Shown: one piece after another, positions 61,178 to 64,000 of the stretch
Layout: each line of letters opens with the position of its first letter
Numbering within the stretch: position 1 is the stretch's first letter
Program-made: the position numbers and the translations under genes
Notes under the pieces: generated by a model
What the model was told of the DNA's origin: nothing
Seen by the model: only the letters and a program-made list of their open reading frames with translations
Databases searched by the model: none
Source of the DNA: Dendrocalamus latiflorus
Lineage: Eukaryota; Streptophyta; Magnoliopsida; Poales; Poaceae
DNA: 64,000 bases
Direction of reading: 5' to 3'
NCBI GenBank assembly: GCA_017311315.1
Contig: CM029631.1
Coordinates: 2,821,360 to 2,885,359 of the forward strand

Positions 61178-62449
61178 ACCCGTACTACGAGGAGAGCCAC
61201 AGAGGACGGCTTACCGCGGAGGGGAGGGTATTGCCTTCATCACTTCCTGTACAATTTGAGTTTATATTGATGCATTAACTAAAAAAATTGGTGTATTCTA
61301 TACAGGAGCTGCCCATCCTTCGTCCTCGAACCCATGACGGGTTCCTGGACATGCAGTACGACGAGCGGTACACTCCCTTCCTGGAGAGGGCTGGCCTAGA
61401 CGCCATCTCTTACCAGGTTCGCCGTGGGTTGCCCACCTTCAACCCCCCGGCCATCACTGCACTGGTTGACAGGTTAAGTGATGAACCATTGCAACTTGCA
61501 TGTTCATTGTTTATCGGCTATTTGCGCCTCAAATTCTCTGACATGTAGTCCTCTTTTTTGTATCATGTAGGTGGAGACCGGAGACTCACAGCTTCCACCT
61601 CCCTTTCGGGGAGATGACTATTACGCTCCAGGACACTCAGAAGATACTTGGTGTCGCCATTCACGGCCGTCCGGTTATCGGGCCGTGCGTGCCTGCAGGT
61701 TGGAGAGCCCGAGTAGAGGCCTTCCTCGGGAGAGAGCTTCCTCCTGAGGCAGGCCATCGCAGTTCTGGTGTTCCTATCAGCTGGCTCCGGCACACTTTTG
61801 CAGCGTGTCCTGAGGGTGCGGACGAGCAGACAGTTGCCTACCACTGCAGGTAGGGGTGGATATCGAGCCAACTCGTCGTCTTATCGAGCTTTTTGTAAAA
61901 TTGACATAGTTTGATCTAACATCATTTTACATATAATTGCAGAGCATGGATCCTGCACTTGTTTGGCTGCGTTCTCTTCCCCGACGGAACGGGAGACAGC
62001 GCTTCGTGGATGTACATCCACTGCCTCACGGACTGGGACACGGCGGGGCATGTACATCTTCGTGTCTTGTTGGTTAACAAAATGTTGGAATGCAGAGGCT
62101 CGCATGTCGGCTACGTCGTGCGGCTGCTCGTTGTGGTTGCAGCACAGGCGCGGCGAGGGACGTAGACGTGCCTTCGACACGACTTGCAGACCCGACGCGG
62201 CGAGGGTCGTACACGGGACAGAGCTCGTCCCCCACGAGGAGCGACACTTTCCCGTCCCAGGGCGGTGAGGACGAGGACGACGACGAGGTGGAGCAGACTT
62301 ACGATGAGATAGGCCCGTCTCAGCTCGTAGACGCTCCTTCGACTCAGCCTACACAGCCCGTACGACGCAGCCGCCGCCGCGAGCCTAGCCGTTACACTCC
62401 AGGCACCGACGCCCTTGGTAAGGGTAAGGGTAAGGCTAGGAGGCAGTGA
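61140..62449 (+). pseudogene. Plant mobile domain (PMD, MAIN/PP7-long-form-like) gene, decayed
   Basis: Exons to 61227, then 61306-61472, 61571-61849 and from about 61941, reading LLDPYYEESHRGRLTAEGR, LPILRPRTHDGFLD, RWRPETHSFHLPFGEMTITL, and ILHLFGCVLFPDGTGDSAS. This is the aminotransferase-like plant mobile domain family. Splice borders are good, but no in-frame ATG precedes the first exon, which overlaps the end of the transposase in another frame. After DWDTAGH the usual domain continuation is lost. A different frame (62090-62449) then carries a plausible original C terminus (EVEQTYDEIGPSQLVDAP...GKGKGKARRQ). The gap between them (about 62045-62090) is too short for a normal plant intron. 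I read this as 5' truncation plus internal deletion. Confidence 0.72.
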
Positions 62450-63380
62450 TACGGCCGTGTATGCTTGTGGTTGGGCTTAAAAGTCGTTGTATATATTTTG
62501 TAATGAGCTAGGAGGCACTTGGTAAGTGGTTGGACTGAGATGTGTTTGTAATGAGCTAGTTGTTGTATACATGTGTTTATGTTATATTCATTGTGCTTTT
62601 GTAATTTTTGTGAGGTTTTTCAAGTGCTTGATGGTTTGATGTTCACAGATGGTTTGCAGTATAAAAGGGTTGCTCTAAGTTTTTTTATTACGACGGCATA
62701 CAACCAACCAACCAACACACCAACGAACAAAACAACATAGCATAAAACATTAACAACATAGCTTGACGACAACATAGCATAAAACATTACCTAAATAGCT
62801 TGACACGATAGCATAAAATATTACCAACACACACGAGCAGAACCTCCAGCACTACAACTTGTTGAATGCCATAACCCTCGTTACCTAAATGCCAAACGAG
62901 CCTCGTGGCACCCACATGGAGAATTGCTGAGGGGGCCGCCTCGGACGTGGCTGGCCGTCGTGGTAGTGGCATGCACATATGCAGCTCGGGTTCGCGCAGC
63001 AACATGTGGGATCATAAGAGCTTCCTATATTCACGACCTCCTCGTTGCCCCTCTCGCGTTGCAGCTGTTCGCGGAGGTCTGTAGGCCTGTACACATATAG
63101 GGGCGCAGGTCTTTAGCCTTTACAGGAGTAGGCCTGTAGGCCTGTACACATATAGGGGTGTAGGTCTTTGAAAAGGCTACGAACTATGAATTTATTACGA
63201 GACTATAGTCTCTGAAAAGCCTACATAGGACCATTTATTGCTACACTTGAATCCAGGAAGAGCGAAAAGATCCTCTCCATGGGCTATGCCCACTGCACCG
63301 ATAACCTGCCTATATGAAGGCCTCATATGTCTTCCATACCACATCTCCTCCTCAAGACATCACAATACTACCACACAACA
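62450..63380. other. Spacer within the mobile-element cluster
   Basis: It holds 3' flanking sequence of the PMD gene and a minus-strand open frame (63094-62885) that ends PPQQFSMWVPRGSFGI and has a CCCANPSCICACHYH cluster. GGCCTGTAGGCCTGTACACA with TATAGGGG follows twice (about 63084 and 63130). The minus frame may be a last exon of an opposite-strand gene, but I cannot extend it. Confidence 0.45.
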
Positions 63381-63990
63381 ATGTCTTCCTGGAAGTCCGA
63401 CCCATTTGGAGTGCCGGAGTGGCATGAGCGCCCGAAGTGCCATTGTGGCTTTAGGACGATGTTGGGAGTCTGGACTGATCGAGTACAACGAGCCAAATAC
63501 GGCCGTAGGTTCTTCAAGTGTCCTGACCTGGATGACGACTTCGTGGTAACGACCATAACTAAACCATTTCTTTTCCGTTATCGTTTTTCAACTTGATCCA
63601 TGACATCTACCATGCCACACATAGGCTTGCAGGTTCATGGAATGGGTGGATCGAGTGCCGCCGGCATGGCCAAATAACCGGGTAGTGGAGGTGGAAAACA
63701 AAGGACAATACTGTGTCAAGATGACTCAGGCTCGCGAGGTGGAACGACAGATGCGGCTTGAGCAAGAGCGCCGCGTGAGGGTGGACCAAATCCGTCTGCA
63801 GGGCAAGGAGGATGAGCTGCAAAGGAGGAAGGAGAAGTTAAGTCTGCGTGAAGCAGCCATCAAGCGTCAGGAGGAAGAGCTTCAAGCTCGTGAGGCGGCT
63901 CTCAAGACCAAGAGTGACAGGAAGAAGGATGCAGCGGAGCCATCTTCAGGGCGCGACAGAAAGGGGAAACAACCACGCTACACCCAGTAG
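63381..63990 (+). CDS. GRF-type zinc-finger, coiled-coil protein of the mobile element
   Basis: Two exons, 63381-63545 and 63625-63990, joined in phase 0, encode 176 residues from MSSWKSDPFGVPEWHERPKC. The N-terminal GRF zinc finger has CHCG (with C22 and C24), GRRFFKCPD and, across the splice, ACRFMEWVD, matching the family pattern CxCG...GRxFxxC...CxFxxWxD. Residues from about 90 to 155 form a long charged coiled coil (EVERQMRLEQERRVRVDQIR...), followed by a Lys/Arg-rich tail (RKGKQPRYTQ). The acceptor CACATAG was chosen over the nearer CTTGCAG because only it keeps frame and supplies the fourth Cys. GRF fingers bind single-stranded nucleic acid in other proteins; a role with the transposase is only an inference from position. 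Confidence 0.72.
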
Positions 63991-64000
63991 ACAAGATGTA

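Noticed and set aside
62045..62096. Intron to rescue the PMD reading frame
   Set aside because: GT...AG exists but the intron would be only about 50 bases, below the usual plant minimum, and domain sequence would still be missing.

Overview
The window is nuclear DNA from a grass (Poaceae); I cannot name the species. Reasons: spliced plant genes with many introns, GC-rich first exons next to AT-rich intergenic DNA, and a typical cereal transposon load (Stowaway and Tourist-like MITEs, MULE and hAT derivatives, a Helitron, LTRs sharing grass-type termini).

Gene layout. 0.3-2.5 kb: 3' exons of a glutamine-rich protein (+). 3.8-4.2 kb: a small CYSTM-type cysteine-rich membrane protein (-). 5.5-8.4 kb: two nested LTRs of one family. 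10.1-13.9 kb: an intact LRK10L/WAK-like receptor kinase (-) between an isolated EF-hand exon and a CDPK EF-hand pseudogene. 14-19 kb: repeats and an NB-ARC (resistance-gene) relic. 19.2-22.2 kb: a three-exon DUF569 actin-crosslinking-type protein (-). 26.4-34.4 kb: a 19-exon RBM28/Nop4-like nucleolar RNA-binding protein (-). 35.1-36.0 kb: a hAT-type element with perfect 8-bp target duplications. 37.1-40.4 kb: a five-exon chloroplast-type FAD synthetase (+). 41.6-44.1 kb: a 2.4-kb solo LTR. 45.6-55.3 kb: the 22-exon retromer subunit VPS35 (-). 57.1-64.0 kb: a Mutator-like mobile element cluster with a complete transposase gene, a decayed plant-mobile-domain gene and a GRF-zinc-finger/coiled-coil gene; it probably runs past the right edge.

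The cellular genes do unrelated housekeeping or signalling jobs (ribosome biogenesis, flavin cofactor synthesis, endosomal retrieval, receptor kinase signalling, stress-type small protein). They form no cluster or pathway. The exon models for RBM28-like, FAD synthetase, VPS35, DUF569, CYSTM and the MULE transposase were joined by hand; every junction keeps frame and gives full-length proteins of 939, 376, 793, 326, 69 and 872 residues.

The most interesting material is mobile-element structure: the transposase/PMD/GRF element with four identical-geometry 27-bp palindromes upstream; a pair of 279-bp fold-back MULE derivatives 41 kb apart, each with a perfect 9-bp target duplication, one lying in a tandem repeat that preserves the empty site; a 286-bp Helitron inserted 8 bases from a splice donor; and a 58-bp duplication that copied a VPS35 splice acceptor.
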